Below are positions 6,544 through 13,275 of a stretch of DNA of 55,151 nt, piece after piece (the stretch's first letter is position 1; every line of letters starts with the position of its first letter). Source of the DNA: a virus. A model generated the notes under the pieces. It did no database searches. It was not told the origin of the DNA and was given only the letters and a program-made list of their open reading frames with translations. The stretch spans positions 1 to 55,151 of the IMG/VR virus record IMGVR_UViG_3300047392_000113; one strand, 5' to 3'. A program made the translations under genes and the position numbers.

Positions 6544-7581
6544 ATGACTACATTACACACACCAAAAATCGGTTTTGCCTGCAAGTGGATTGATAACGCT
6601 ACTCAAGTTGATGGCATTGGTCCAAAAGATGACGCACGCAAATACAGCACTGGCACTACAACTATTGCGTGGCTCAATCGTCAAAGCGTAGACGTTGCTG
6701 AACAAAAACTCTGGGATTTGACCAAACAAAACCTTCAGAATGTATTGAACCTTGTACTCAAAGTTTCAACCTTGCCAGAAGGTTTACGCATGGTTCGCCT
6801 TTCCAGCGAAATTTTACCAGTCTACACCCATGCTGACTGGAGTTACTTTTACAAACGTCCAGATATCCTAAAACTTATGGAATACTGCTTTGCTAAAATT
6901 GGCGAAGTAGCACGCACGAACAATGTTCGTCTTTCTTTCCATCCTGGCCAGTTCACTGTGCTTGCTTCTGAAAATGCTGGTATTGTTAATAACTCTATTG
7001 ACGAATTCGAGTATCATGCAGACATGGCACGTATGATGGGTTACGGTAAAACATTTCAAGACTTTAAAATTAACGTTCACATTTCTGGTAAACTTGGTCC
7101 AGAAGGTATTCGTGCAGCTTACAAACGTCTTTCTCCAGAAGCACGCAATTGTATCACTATCGAAAACGAAGAAAATGCTTGGGGTCTTGATGATGCATTA
7201 TCTCTCAGCGATCTACTTCCTATTGTGTTAGATGTTCACCATCACTGGTGTCGTGAAGGTGAATACATTGCGCCTACCGACGATCGTGTTAAACGTGTTA
7301 TTGATTCTTGGCGTGGTGTACGTCCAACTATGCATTACAGCGTTAGTCGTGAGGATTATCTGGTCGGTCACAGCAAAGATGTTGAGCCTGACTATGCCTC
7401 TTTATTAGCTAGTGGTTATAAAAAAGCAAAGCTGCGTGCTCATAGTGACTTCTACTGGAACAATGAAGTAAATGCTTGGGTTCTTGGTTTCTTACCAACA
7501 CACGATATTATGTGCGAATCAAAAGCAAAAAATCTAGCTAGTTTTTCTTTGTATGAGGCATCAAAACAATTTTACGCATAA
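6544..7581 (+). CDS. uvdE: UV-damage endonuclease UvdE
   Basis: A 345-residue protein matching the UvdE/UVDE TIM-barrel family along its length: IGFACKW at the N-terminus, MVRLSSEILP, LSFHPGQFTVL, VNHIS-like INVHISGK, ITIENEENAWG, VLDVHHHW and HYS near residue 260. The His, Glu and Asp residues in these motifs are the metal ligands of the family. UvdE nicks DNA 5' to UV photoproducts and some abasic sites, starting excision repair. Length is normal for the family. In a phage it would repair the incoming genome in sunlit water; T4 itself uses the unrelated DenV. Start codon is dictated by the promoter at 6509-6537. Confidence 0.92.
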   Translation: MTTLHTPKIGFACKWIDNATQVDGIGPKDDARKYSTGTTTIAWLNRQSVDVAEQKLWDLTKQNLQNVLNLVLKVSTLPEGLRMVRLSSEILPVYTHADWSYFYKRPDILKLMEYCFAKIGEVARTNNVRLSFHPGQFTVLASENAGIVNNSIDEFEYHADMARMMGYGKTFQDFKINVHISGKLGPEGIRAAYKRLSPEARNCITIENEENAWGLDDALSLSDLLPIVLDVHHHWCREGEYIAPTDDRVKRVIDSWRGVRPTMHYSVSREDYLVGHSKDVEPDYASLLASGYKKAKLRAHSDFYWNNEVNAWVLGFLPTHDIMCESKAKNLASFSLYEASKQFYA

Positions 7582-7584
7582 ATA
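7577..7584 (+). promoter_or_regulatory. T4-late-like promoter CATAAATA
   Basis: CATAAATA lies 17 nt before the gene at 7602 and spans the uvdE stop. It resembles the T4 late -10 element TATAAATA recognised by the gp55/gp33-modified polymerase. The partial overlap with coding sequence lowers confidence. Confidence 0.45.
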
Positions 7585-7601
7585 CAGTGTAAGGAGATAT
7601 T

Positions 7602-7844
7602 ATGCCGACGTATGAATTTCGTAACAAATTAACTGGCGAAGTCACAGAGCACTTTATGAAGATGAGTGCTAAGGATGATTTTCTCGCCACAAACCCCCAT
7701 CTTGAACAAACATTAACGCAAGCACCTGCGTTTGCGGGTGATCATATCACGCTCAAGAAAGATACAGGGTTTAAGGAGGTGCTACAAAAAATTAGTGAAA
7801 GAAACCCACGCAACGATTTACACAAAACTTCTTCTCAATTATAA
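7602..7844 (+). CDS. conserved T4-like small protein (FmdB-like N-terminus)
   Basis: An 80-residue protein with a strong AAGGAGA ribosome binding site. It begins MPTYEFRNKLTGEVTEHFMKM, the opening of FmdB-type zinc ribbons, but has no cysteines, so no zinc site can form. The C-terminal half (GDHITLKKDTGFKEVLQKISERNP) matches a small protein found widely in T4-like cyanophages and pelagiphages. Function is unknown; a virion or assembly role is possible given the late-type promoter. Confidence 0.7.
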   Translation: MPTYEFRNKLTGEVTEHFMKMSAKDDFLATNPHLEQTLTQAPAFAGDHITLKKDTGFKEVLQKISERNPRNDLHKTSSQL

Positions 7845-7852
7845 GGAGTAGT

Positions 7853-7984
7853 ATGGCAGTTAATAAAAAAACTGGTAAGATAGTCCGACCAAAAACTCTT
7901 GGGCAGAAAATTAAAGCTGCTTCTACCAGAGCATCAAATAGAATCTCTGGTAAAACAAAACCAAGAAAACCAAAAACGAAATAA
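7853..7984 (+). CDS. 43-residue highly basic protein
   Basis: ATG 7853 with AAGGAG upstream, ending TAA 7982-7984. About a third of residues are Lys or Arg, with Pro-Lys repeats at the C-terminus (TKPRKPKTK). Such peptides may bind nucleic acid. It sits between two well-supported genes with 8- and 9-nt gaps. No family recognised. Confidence 0.55.
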   Translation: MAVNKKTGKIVRPKTLGQKIKAASTRASNRISGKTKPRKPKTK

Positions 7985-7993
7985 GGGGATTAA

Positions 7994-8773
7994 ATGGCTC
8001 GTAAAGCAGCAGCAGTGGCTGTAAAGGCAGTAAAAGATAATGAACAAAGTGAGCCAACAAGATTAAAGGCAGTTAACAATCATTTAAAATTAAGAATTGA
8101 TGATCTACTAACGTTTGATCCGTTAACTGAAAACCAACGATTATTTTTTGATGCGTATAAAAGAGGAGACTATTTTGTAGCACTCCATGGAGTAGCTGGA
8201 ACGGGTAAGACATTCTGTGCATTGTACAAAGCTATTGAAGAAGTCTTAGATAAATCAAATCCATTTAACAAAATTATCGTTGTTCGTTCAGCGGTACAAG
8301 GTCGTGAGATCGGACATCTTCCAGGTGATGTGAATGAGAAGATGGAAATTTATGAGCAACCATATCGTCAAATTTGCGAAACTTTATTTAAGCGCAAAGA
8401 TGCATGGGATAGATTAGAAGAACAAGGTCATATCCAATTCATTTCCACATCTTTTATTCGTGGTATGAGTTTCGATGATGCTATCATCATCGTTGATGAA
8501 ATGCAAAACTTGACCTATGAAGAGATTGATACCGTTATGACTCGTGTCGGTTATCGATCTAAGATTATTTGGTGTGGCGATTATCGTCAGACAGACTTGA
8601 ATAAAAGAAAGAACGATGTAACAGGAATCTTAAAATTCTTCGACATCGCTCAACACATGGGTGCTTTTACTCGTATTGAGTTTACTGTTGACGATATCGT
8701 GAGATCTTCTCTCGTTAGAGATTATATTTTGGCTAAACTTAAATATGAGGATTTCTATGAGAAGAAACAATGA
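7994..8773 (+). CDS. phoH: PhoH-like ATPase
   Basis: A 259-residue P-loop ATPase. Walker A is GVAGTGKT (about residues 68-75) and Walker B IIIVDEMQN (about 164-172), followed by the PhoH-typical WCGDYRQTDL sensor region and a C-terminal VRDYI segment. 'FDPLTENQRLFFDAYKRGDYF' is the usual pre-Walker A segment. Phage PhoH proteins are common in T4-like aquatic phages; the bacterial versions link to phosphate starvation and RNA metabolism, and some are ATP-dependent RNA helicase-like. No regulatory pho box is evident. The stop overlaps the endolysin start (ATGA). Confidence 0.93.
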   Translation: MARKAAAVAVKAVKDNEQSEPTRLKAVNNHLKLRIDDLLTFDPLTENQRLFFDAYKRGDYFVALHGVAGTGKTFCALYKAIEEVLDKSNPFNKIIVVRSAVQGREIGHLPGDVNEKMEIYEQPYRQICETLFKRKDAWDRLEEQGHIQFISTSFIRGMSFDDAIIIVDEMQNLTYEEIDTVMTRVGYRSKIIWCGDYRQTDLNKRKNDVTGILKFFDIAQHMGAFTRIEFTVDDIVRSSLVRDYILAKLKYEDFYEKKQ

Positions 8774-9390
8774 TAACAGCGGAGCAATTTCACAAGCTAT
8801 TTCCACGTAATCCTGAGCCAGCTGTATGGGCAGAGGCAATGGCAAATGTTTTTCCAACTTATGATATTAACACACCACAACGTATTGCTGCTTTCTTAGC
8901 GCAATGTGGTCACGAATCAGGGGGTTGGACTACATTTGAAGAAAACTTGAACTATTCAGCGCAAGGATTGAGAAAGATTTTTGGTAAGTATTTCCCTAAC
9001 GATGAGTTAGCTTTAGCTTACCAGCGTCAACCTGAGAAGATTGCGAATCGTATCTATGCTAACCGTATGGGTAATGGACCAGAGGAATCTGGTGATGGAT
9101 TCAAATATCGTGGACGTGGACCAATTCAGTTAACTGGTAAATCAAACTATACATTATTCGCCAAGGATATGTTCGATGACTGGGAAAATGTAGTTGAGAA
9201 TCCAGATTGGGTTACGTATGACAAAGACTTCGCATTGATGTCTGCTATTTGGTTCTGGAATAAAAACAAACTGAACCATGAAGCTGATATTGGCGATATT
9301 AAAACTATGACTCGCAAGATCAACGGTGGTTACATCGGTCTTGAAGATCGTATCAAACATTATAATGAGTGCATTCACGAATTGACTTAA
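8770..9390 (+). CDS. GH19 chitinase-like endolysin
   Basis: A 206-residue single-domain GH19/lysozyme-superfamily enzyme. AFLAQCGHESGGW gives the catalytic Glu (E49) and YRGRGPIQLTGKSNY (about residues 115-129) is the GH19 hallmark. It has no signal peptide, so it would need a holin such as the one encoded at 18432-18926 to reach peptidoglycan. It cleaves the glycan strand, probably releasing the virions at lysis. The same domain type occurs inside the gp5 needle (about residues 275-450 of that protein). The next gene starts within its stop codon (TAATG). Confidence 0.9.
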   Translation: MITAEQFHKLFPRNPEPAVWAEAMANVFPTYDINTPQRIAAFLAQCGHESGGWTTFEENLNYSAQGLRKIFGKYFPNDELALAYQRQPEKIANRIYANRMGNGPEESGDGFKYRGRGPIQLTGKSNYTLFAKDMFDDWENVVENPDWVTYDKDFALMSAIWFWNKNKLNHEADIGDIKTMTRKINGGYIGLEDRIKHYNECIHELT

Positions 9391-10043
9391 TGAAAACTTT
9401 TATACATCATGATTTTCCCAAACTGGAACGTGACACAAGCCCCGATGGCACAAGAGTCTACAAGACGCCATCGGGTCGAGCTTATCCAAGCGTTACAACC
9501 ATTACAGGGCAAGCCACCGCAGAAGGAATTAGAAAGTGGCGATTACGAGTCGGAGAAGAAGAAGCGAACCGAGTCTCAGGTAGAGCATCAGCACGTGGAA
9601 CGAGAATCCACCAGTACTGCGAAGACTACCTACGAGGAAACGTATTCGAAGCAGACATGTTCGACCTCGAAATGTTTAACTCGATCAAGTTCTTACTCGA
9701 CGACATCGACAATATTCACTGTTTGGAAACTCCGCTCTATTCTGATCACTTACAAGTTGCAGGAACAGTCGATTGCATCGCAGAGTTTCAAGGTAAACTT
9801 ACTGTTATAGATTTTAAGACAGCAAGTAAACCAAAAGACCGTGATGATATTTACCACTACTTTATGCAGTGTGCAGCTTATGCTGTTTCATTTGAAGAAC
9901 GTACTGGCATTCCTATCGGTAGGCTTGCAATTTTGATGGCAGTCGAGAACGACGATCCTCGTTGGTTTATCGAAAAACGTGATAATTGGATCGGTGGTTT
10001 TAGAAAATTGAGACTTGACTACAAGAACAAGTTTGGGATATAA
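9390..10043 (+). CDS. PD-(D/E)XK exonuclease (RecB/Cas4-like)
   Basis: A 217-residue protein. GTVDCIAEFQGKLTVIDFKTASK (about residues 122-144) contains the D...D-x-K active site of PD-(D/E)XK nucleases, and YHYFMQCAAYA is the following QxxxY motif of the RecB/Cas4 subgroup. 'GRAYPSVTTI' near residue 30 is typical of phage exonucleases of this type. It probably processes DNA ends during replication, recombination or host DNA breakdown. ATG 9390 overlaps the endolysin stop; an upstream in-frame TTG is less likely. The first ~300 bp look less A+T-rich than neighbours. The tmRNA promoter lies in its last codons. Confidence 0.85.
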   Translation: MKTFIHHDFPKLERDTSPDGTRVYKTPSGRAYPSVTTITGQATAEGIRKWRLRVGEEEANRVSGRASARGTRIHQYCEDYLRGNVFEADMFDLEMFNSIKFLLDDIDNIHCLETPLYSDHLQVAGTVDCIAEFQGKLTVIDFKTASKPKDRDDIYHYFMQCAAYAVSFEERTGIPIGRLAILMAVENDDPRWFIEKRDNWIGGFRKLRLDYKNKFGI

Positions 10044-10044
10044 T
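10015..10044 (+). promoter_or_regulatory. sigma70-like promoter of the tmRNA gene
   Basis: TTGACT (10015-10020), 18 nt, TATAAT (10039-10044), overlapping the stop codon of the nuclease gene. Transcription would begin near 10051, just before the acceptor part of the tmRNA. Confidence 0.75.
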
Positions 10045-10050
10045 TAGGTT

Positions 10051-10370
10051 ATGGTTGTATGAAGCAACTAGAAAAGTGTTCTGGACGGGAGTTCGATTCT
10101 CCCCACCTCCACCAAAAGCGTTAGTTCGGTAGCAATAGTGTGAGTAACTACATTCTTGTGCGAGTCAAGAGCGTTTTTGATGGGGGTGACTAGGTTTCGA
10201 CAGGGCAACAAGTACAGAAGTGGACAACTAGGCAATGCGAAAGCCTTTAGGATTGGGGTAACTCGGTCGAAGAAGCAAACAAAGTAAATGCAAACGACTC
10301 TGTCTACGCATTAGCAGCCTAAACGCTGCTTAGGGTTTCGGTTGGTTTCCTCGTAACAGAATAACCAACC
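10051..10370 (+). ncRNA. ssrA: tmRNA in circularly permuted order
   Basis: The 3' (acceptor) part precedes the 5' (coding) part. T arm: stem GGGAG 10087-10091, loop TTCGATT, stem CTCCC 10099-10103. Acceptor strand CACCTCC 10104-10110 is followed by A and encoded CCA (10112-10114). About 67 nt later GGGGGTG (10182-10188) starts the coding part and pairs with CACCTCC over 7 bp (one G-U); it is followed by the tmRNA-typical ACTAGGTTTCGACA. The tag frame, GCA at 10290 to TAA 10320-10322, encodes ANDSVYALAA. An 8-bp hairpin (GGTTGGTT 10340-10347 with AACCAACC 10363-10370) and a T-run lie at the 3' end. The precursor would be cut into two pieces. It rescues stalled ribosomes and tags proteins for proteolysis. 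Exact mature ends are estimates. Confidence 0.9.
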
Positions 10371-10390
10371 ACTTTTAACAAGGAGAAGTT

Positions 10391-10570
10391 ATGAAGACAT
10401 CTAGTTTAATTTTAGCAGCACTTTTAGCAACTGCTGGTGCTGTAAATGCAGCAGAACCTGCTAAAGCACCAGCTAAAGCTGAGAAGAAGGTTGAAAAGAA
10501 AGAAGTAAAGCCAAAAGCTCCACCTTCTGCCACAAAACCTACTCCGAAGAAAAAAGCAGAAGCTAAATAA
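10391..10570 (+). CDS. secreted Ala/Lys/Pro-rich peptide
   Basis: A 59-residue protein with AAGGAGAAG upstream. Residues 1-20 are a classical Sec signal peptide (MKTSSL, hydrophobic core, then AVNA with cleavage before AEPA). The mature ~39 residues are almost only Ala, Lys, Pro and Glu, predicted disordered and basic. There is no lipobox cysteine, so it is not a typical o-spanin. It would enter the periplasm, where it might bind anionic envelope polymers. It follows the tmRNA directly and precedes a terminator-bound gene pair. Function unknown. Confidence 0.65.
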   Translation: MKTSSLILAALLATAGAVNAAEPAKAPAKAEKKVEKKEVKPKAPPSATKPTPKKKAEAK

Positions 10571-10631
10571 TACAGAGGGTTGGAAGACCCCTAAAACTTC
10601 CATTTTACACACATCACAAAAGGAGAAACCT

Positions 10632-10910
10632 ATGGCAAACTTAACGCCATTTGAAATCCGTCTTGAACTTCTCAAGATGGCAAAAGAAATGTTGGAGCAA
10701 GACTACTATGGTCTGCGAGAAAAGGTGAGCAACGAGTACGCATCTAAATGCGACTTTGCTAAATTGAATGGGCAACCCATTCCAGAACACCCAGGATTCC
10801 CAGCATTCCCAAATGAATCTGAAGTTATTGCGAAAGCAATTCAATTGAACGGATTCGTTTCACAAATCCCACAAACTACAATAGAAAAGACTAGCAAAAA
10901 GTCCACCTAA
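10632..10910 (+). CDS. conserved T4-like hypothetical protein
   Basis: A 92-residue protein with an AAGGAGA ribosome binding site. The N-terminal helix TPFEIRLELLKMAKEMLEQDYY is a pattern I associate with a small protein of T4-like cyanophages and related aquatic phages. The C-terminal half is Pro-rich (PIPEHPGFPAFP) and polar. Function unknown. A UUCG-loop terminator follows 8 nt after the stop. Confidence 0.65.
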   Translation: MANLTPFEIRLELLKMAKEMLEQDYYGLREKVSNEYASKCDFAKLNGQPIPEHPGFPAFPNESEVIAKAIQLNGFVSQIPQTTIEKTSKKST

Positions 10911-10918
10911 TGGGATTA

Positions 10919-10942
10919 GGGTGCATTCGTGCACCCTTCTTA
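10919..10942 (+). terminator. Rho-independent terminator with TTCG loop
   Basis: GGGTGCA (10919-10925), TTCG, TGCACCC (10930-10936), then TTCTT. A 7-bp G+C-rich stem with a stable tetraloop. It separates the gene ending at 10910 from the hydrolase starting at 10958 and argues against any start codon for that hydrolase upstream of the hairpin. Confidence 0.8.
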
Positions 10943-10957
10943 ACTCAAGGAGATATT

Positions 10958-11464
10958 ATGCGAAGTATATACTTACCTCTCATAACAATAGGTATTTGTT
11001 TGTTAACACTGTTAACTATAACAGAACAAACTGATAAACTATTAGAAATTCGTTATACACATTTAACAAAAGATACTCAAAAACAGATTGACTGTTTAGC
11101 TGATAACATTTATTATGAAGCTGGATTTGAACCATATAATGGACAAGTTGCTGTTGCTTTGGTTACGCTTAACAGAACGCAAGACCCACGTTTCCCAAAA
11201 GATATTTGCTCTGTAGTGAAACAAAAGGTAAAATCAACTTGTCAGTTTACTTGGTTCTGCGAAAACTTCAAAACAAAATCTAAGGAAGTATACGATAGAG
11301 CGAGGGAAATCGCCATTCATGTATATGTAAACTACGAGAAGTTACCAGATATCACTAATGGTGCGTTATTCTACCATGCTGATTATGTTAACCCTCGATG
11401 GAAACTGGAACGAACTGCTGTTATTGGCAGACATATTTTTTATAAAGACAAGGATCGTATATGA
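10958..11464 (+). CDS. SleB-like cell wall hydrolase
   Basis: A 168-residue protein. Residues 5-24 are an uncleaved-looking hydrophobic segment (signal anchor). The rest matches the Hydrolase_2/SleB family: CLADNIYYEAGFEPYNGQVAVALVTLNR with the catalytic Glu in YYEAG, a CQFTWFC segment and ALFYHADYV near the C-terminus. SleB-type enzymes are lytic transglycosylases acting on peptidoglycan. With its own membrane signal it could reach the periplasm without a holin, as SAR endolysins do. ATG 10958 has AAGGAGA upstream; an earlier in-frame ATG (10910) would translate through the terminator. The 3' end overlaps the ClpP-like gene. Confidence 0.82.
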   Translation: MRSIYLPLITIGICLLTLLTITEQTDKLLEIRYTHLTKDTQKQIDCLADNIYYEAGFEPYNGQVAVALVTLNRTQDPRFPKDICSVVKQKVKSTCQFTWFCENFKTKSKEVYDRAREIAIHVYVNYEKLPDITNGALFYHADYVNPRWKLERTAVIGRHIFYKDKDRI

Positions 11465-12018
11465 TGAACAAACTAAACCTCCAATTGAAAGAGGAATCTT
11501 CACGACACTCATTCATGCTGTTAATGGAGGAAATTAGTTTACAGTCAGTTAAAACTGCTGTTGAATGGATTTTCGAAGCTAACTTTACTGAAGAACGTCC
11601 AGAGATGCTTAACTTAGTTATTACATCTCCAGGTGGTGATCTAAATGCAGCATTTGCATTGATTGATGTTATGCGTGGTTCTGCCATCCCAATTCGTACA
11701 ATCGGGCTTGGACAAATTGCTTCAGCTGGTTTAATGATCTTTATCGCTGGAGATAAAGGTATGCGTATCTTAACGCCAAATACTTCTATTCTTTCTCACC
11801 AGTACTCATGGGGTGCTATTGGTAAAGAACACGAACTCTTTGCTACGGTTAAAGAGTTTGATTTGACAACTAAAAAGATGATTCAACATTATAAGAAATC
11901 AACTGGTCTTTCAGAGGCGAAGATTAGAGAGATTCTACTCCCACCACAGGATGTGTGGTTAAGCCCTCAAGAAGCTAAAAAACTAGGATTATGTGATGAT
12001 GTCAAGGATCTTACTTAA
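11461..12018 (+). CDS. ClpP-like serine protease
   Basis: A 185-residue member of the ClpP/crotonase fold. ITSPGGDLNAAFALID corresponds to the oxyanion-hole region, S88 (in IASAG) is the nucleophile, H113 (in LSHQYS) the base and D164 (in QDVWLSPQEAKKLGL) the acid: spacing S-H of 25 equals that of E. coli ClpP, so the triad is intact. It lacks ClpP's propeptide. It may join host ClpX/ClpA or form its own peptidase and change host proteolysis; a head-maturation protease role is also possible, though capsid genes are not adjacent. ATG 11461 overlaps the upstream stop (an alternative ATG is the next codon). Confidence 0.88.
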   Translation: MMNKLNLQLKEESSRHSFMLLMEEISLQSVKTAVEWIFEANFTEERPEMLNLVITSPGGDLNAAFALIDVMRGSAIPIRTIGLGQIASAGLMIFIAGDKGMRILTPNTSILSHQYSWGAIGKEHELFATVKEFDLTTKKMIQHYKKSTGLSEAKIREILLPPQDVWLSPQEAKKLGLCDDVKDLT

Positions 12019-12034
12019 ACTCAAGGAATATACT

Positions 12035-12250
12035 ATGAAGACTGAGAATATTTTTATTATTTCTGCAACTTTGTCTCTTCTTGCTATTGTTGGTGCAATT
12101 ACATATCATAATAGCAATGAATTGAAATCTATTGAGAGAAACGTGGAAAGTGCAATTGTAAAGGGAATTGATCCAATTGCAGTTAGGTGCGCTTATGAAA
12201 GCAACTCGACGAATGTCTGTGTTGCTTACGCCTCTAGCCCCAAGCGTTAA
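12035..12250 (+). CDS. small membrane-anchored protein
   Basis: A 71-residue protein starting at ATG 12035 with AAGGAA upstream. Residues 5-24 form one transmembrane helix, followed by a soluble segment ending AVRCAYESNSTNVCVAYASS with two cysteines. 'AVRCAY------C' recurs in T4-like aquatic phages near the same genes. The two cysteines could form a periplasmic disulfide if the C-terminus is outside. A terminator follows the stop by 5 nt. Confidence 0.65.
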   Translation: MKTENIFIISATLSLLAIVGAITYHNSNELKSIERNVESAIVKGIDPIAVRCAYESNSTNVCVAYASSPKR

Positions 12251-12255
12251 TAAAG

Positions 12256-12281
12256 ACCCCACCTAGAGTGGGGTTTCTTTT
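12256..12281 (+). terminator. Rho-independent terminator
   Basis: ACCCCAC (12256-12262), loop CTAGA, GTGGGGT (12268-12274), then TTCTTTTT. It closes the operon ending at 12250 and sits just upstream of a new promoter. Confidence 0.88.
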
Positions 12282-12287
12282 TAGGTG

Positions 12288-12316
12288 TTGACTTTTTTCT
12301 CGTTTTGTTGTATAAT
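12288..12316 (+). promoter_or_regulatory. sigma70-like promoter with very short leader
   Basis: TTGACT (12288-12293), 17 nt, TATAAT (12311-12316). ATG 12325 follows by 8 nt, so the transcript would have 0-2 leader bases. Confidence 0.8.
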
Positions 12317-12324
12317 TAAGTTCT

Positions 12325-12672
12325 ATGCAGATCTTACACACCTCTAGTCGTTCAAAGAAAAAGCGCAAGCCCAATGCAAAGCAACGTGAGTTGCAATCTG
12401 AGTGGGAAGCTATGCTTAAGAAGTATGAACCCAAGAAACCGATAGCGAAGGCTAAGGATGAGGGTTGGTCATACTCACTTGGATCACCTGCTCGTCGTGA
12501 GACGCCTAAGATTCCAAGTCATCCATTTACAGCTGGTGCCTGTACTAAAGCACCCGATAAAGTGTATACAGGTAATGCAATTAAGGGTATTGGAACTATG
12601 CACAAGTCTAATGCCATTCCAATTTTTACTGATGAACAAGCAATAGAAATTGCAACTATGAGGAGAGGATAA
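12325..12672 (+). CDS. conserved phage hypothetical protein
   Basis: A 115-residue basic protein. The N-terminal half (SRSKKKRKPNAKQRELQSEWEAMLKKYEPKK) is highly charged and helical; the centre SPARRETPKIPSHP and the C-terminal KGIGTMHKSNAIPIFT are motifs I recognise from a common phage protein of unknown function. Possibly nucleic-acid binding from its basic head. It is the first gene of the operon leading to gp33-gp59-gp32 and its transcript is predicted nearly leaderless. Confidence 0.75.
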   Translation: MQILHTSSRSKKKRKPNAKQRELQSEWEAMLKKYEPKKPIAKAKDEGWSYSLGSPARRETPKIPSHPFTAGACTKAPDKVYTGNAIKGIGTMHKSNAIPIFTDEQAIEIATMRRG

Positions 12673-12857
12673 TGCCACCTAAAAGTTATTATAGTAGCAT
12701 AAGTTATACATACACACTACCCAAAGATTCTGGATTTATTGAATTATCACCAAAACAATTTACTAGTCTTTATGAACCTGGAGTTGATATTGTTGAGAAA
12801 CTGTTGGAATACTCAGATTATAAAGATGCAAAAGAATTGATTGCGAGGATTAAATGA
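12672..12857 (+). CDS. hypothetical protein
   Basis: A 61-residue protein starting in the previous stop (TAATG). N-terminus rich in Tyr and Ser, C-terminus a charged helix (ELSPKQFTSL-EPGVDIVEKLLEY). No family recognised. Its stop overlaps the next start (ATGA), pointing to a coupled operon. Confidence 0.55.
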   Translation: MPPKSYYSSISYTYTLPKDSGFIELSPKQFTSLYEPGVDIVEKLLEYSDYKDAKELIARIK

Positions 12858-13042
12858 GCGAGTTTTGTGATAAGTGCGTTGAAAAAGAAGCACAGATGGA
12901 AATCATTATGAAGAAATTCTCTGATGAGATTGCTGTTCTTAAAAAGCGCATCGAGAAATTAGATTCAGAGAATGAAGCATTAGTAATGGATGTTGCTTTT
13001 TATGGTGGCGGTGTGATTAACTTGTCTTGTGACGATAAATGA
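12854..13042 (+). CDS. small coiled-coil protein with CxxC
   Basis: A 62-residue protein: CDKC at residues 5-8 followed by a heptad-rich helix (about residues 14-48) and a short hydrophobic C-terminus with one more Cys. A single CxxC could bind metal only as a dimer. Its last codons contain the -35 box of the next promoter. Function unknown. Confidence 0.55.
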   Translation: MSEFCDKCVEKEAQMEIIMKKFSDEIAVLKKRIEKLDSENEALVMDVAFYGGGVINLSCDDK

Positions 13043-13050
13043 TGTATAAT
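13022..13050 (+). promoter_or_regulatory. sigma70-like promoter giving a leaderless transcript
   Basis: TTGTCT (13022-13027), 17 nt, TATAAT (13045-13050), with ATG 13057 6 nt after the -10 box. The promoter lies inside the end of the preceding gene and across an alternative upstream in-frame ATG (13039), which it therefore excludes as the start for this transcript. Confidence 0.75.
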
Positions 13051-13056
13051 ACTAAT

Positions 13057-13275
13057 ATGACCCTAATTGAAAAACGTAACTCTCTTTTCGCTGAACGTAT
13101 GAAGATGGACAAATTCTTCACTATGTTTTTAGATAAATTTGATCGCAAGATGGATCCAGAAAAACCAAACACACCCATTTGGAAATTGTATCGCCAAAAG
13201 CATGATGAATATTGTAAATTAACTAAAGAAATTAACTATGTGAATTATTGGATTGCAAAGGAATCTAATGTTTAA
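13057..13275 (+). CDS. hypothetical protein
   Basis: A 72-residue charged helical protein. ATG 13057 is selected over in-frame ATGs at 13039 and 13042 because those fall within the promoter. The sequence MTLIEKRNSLFAERMKMDKF continues into two further helices with Lys/Tyr richness. No family recognised. It overlaps the gp33-like gene by 8 nt, so it shares the promoter with gp33-gp59-gp32. Confidence 0.55.
   Translation: MTLIEKRNSLFAERMKMDKFFTMFLDKFDRKMDPEKPNTPIWKLYRQKHDEYCKLTKEINYVNYWIAKESNV

Noticed and set aside
7602-7844. Zinc-ribbon FmdB regulator
   Set aside because: N-terminal resemblance only; there are no cysteines to bind zinc.
9409-9810. Overlapping 133-codon open frame inside the PD-(D/E)XK gene
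   Set aside because: Same strand, different frame, no ribosome binding site, and low-complexity charged product; the nuclease frame has clear catalytic motifs.
10051-10114. Acceptor segment as a tRNA gene
   Set aside because: It has a T arm, discriminator and CCA but no D arm or anticodon arm; the acceptor pairs with a strand 70 nt downstream, as in permuted tmRNA.
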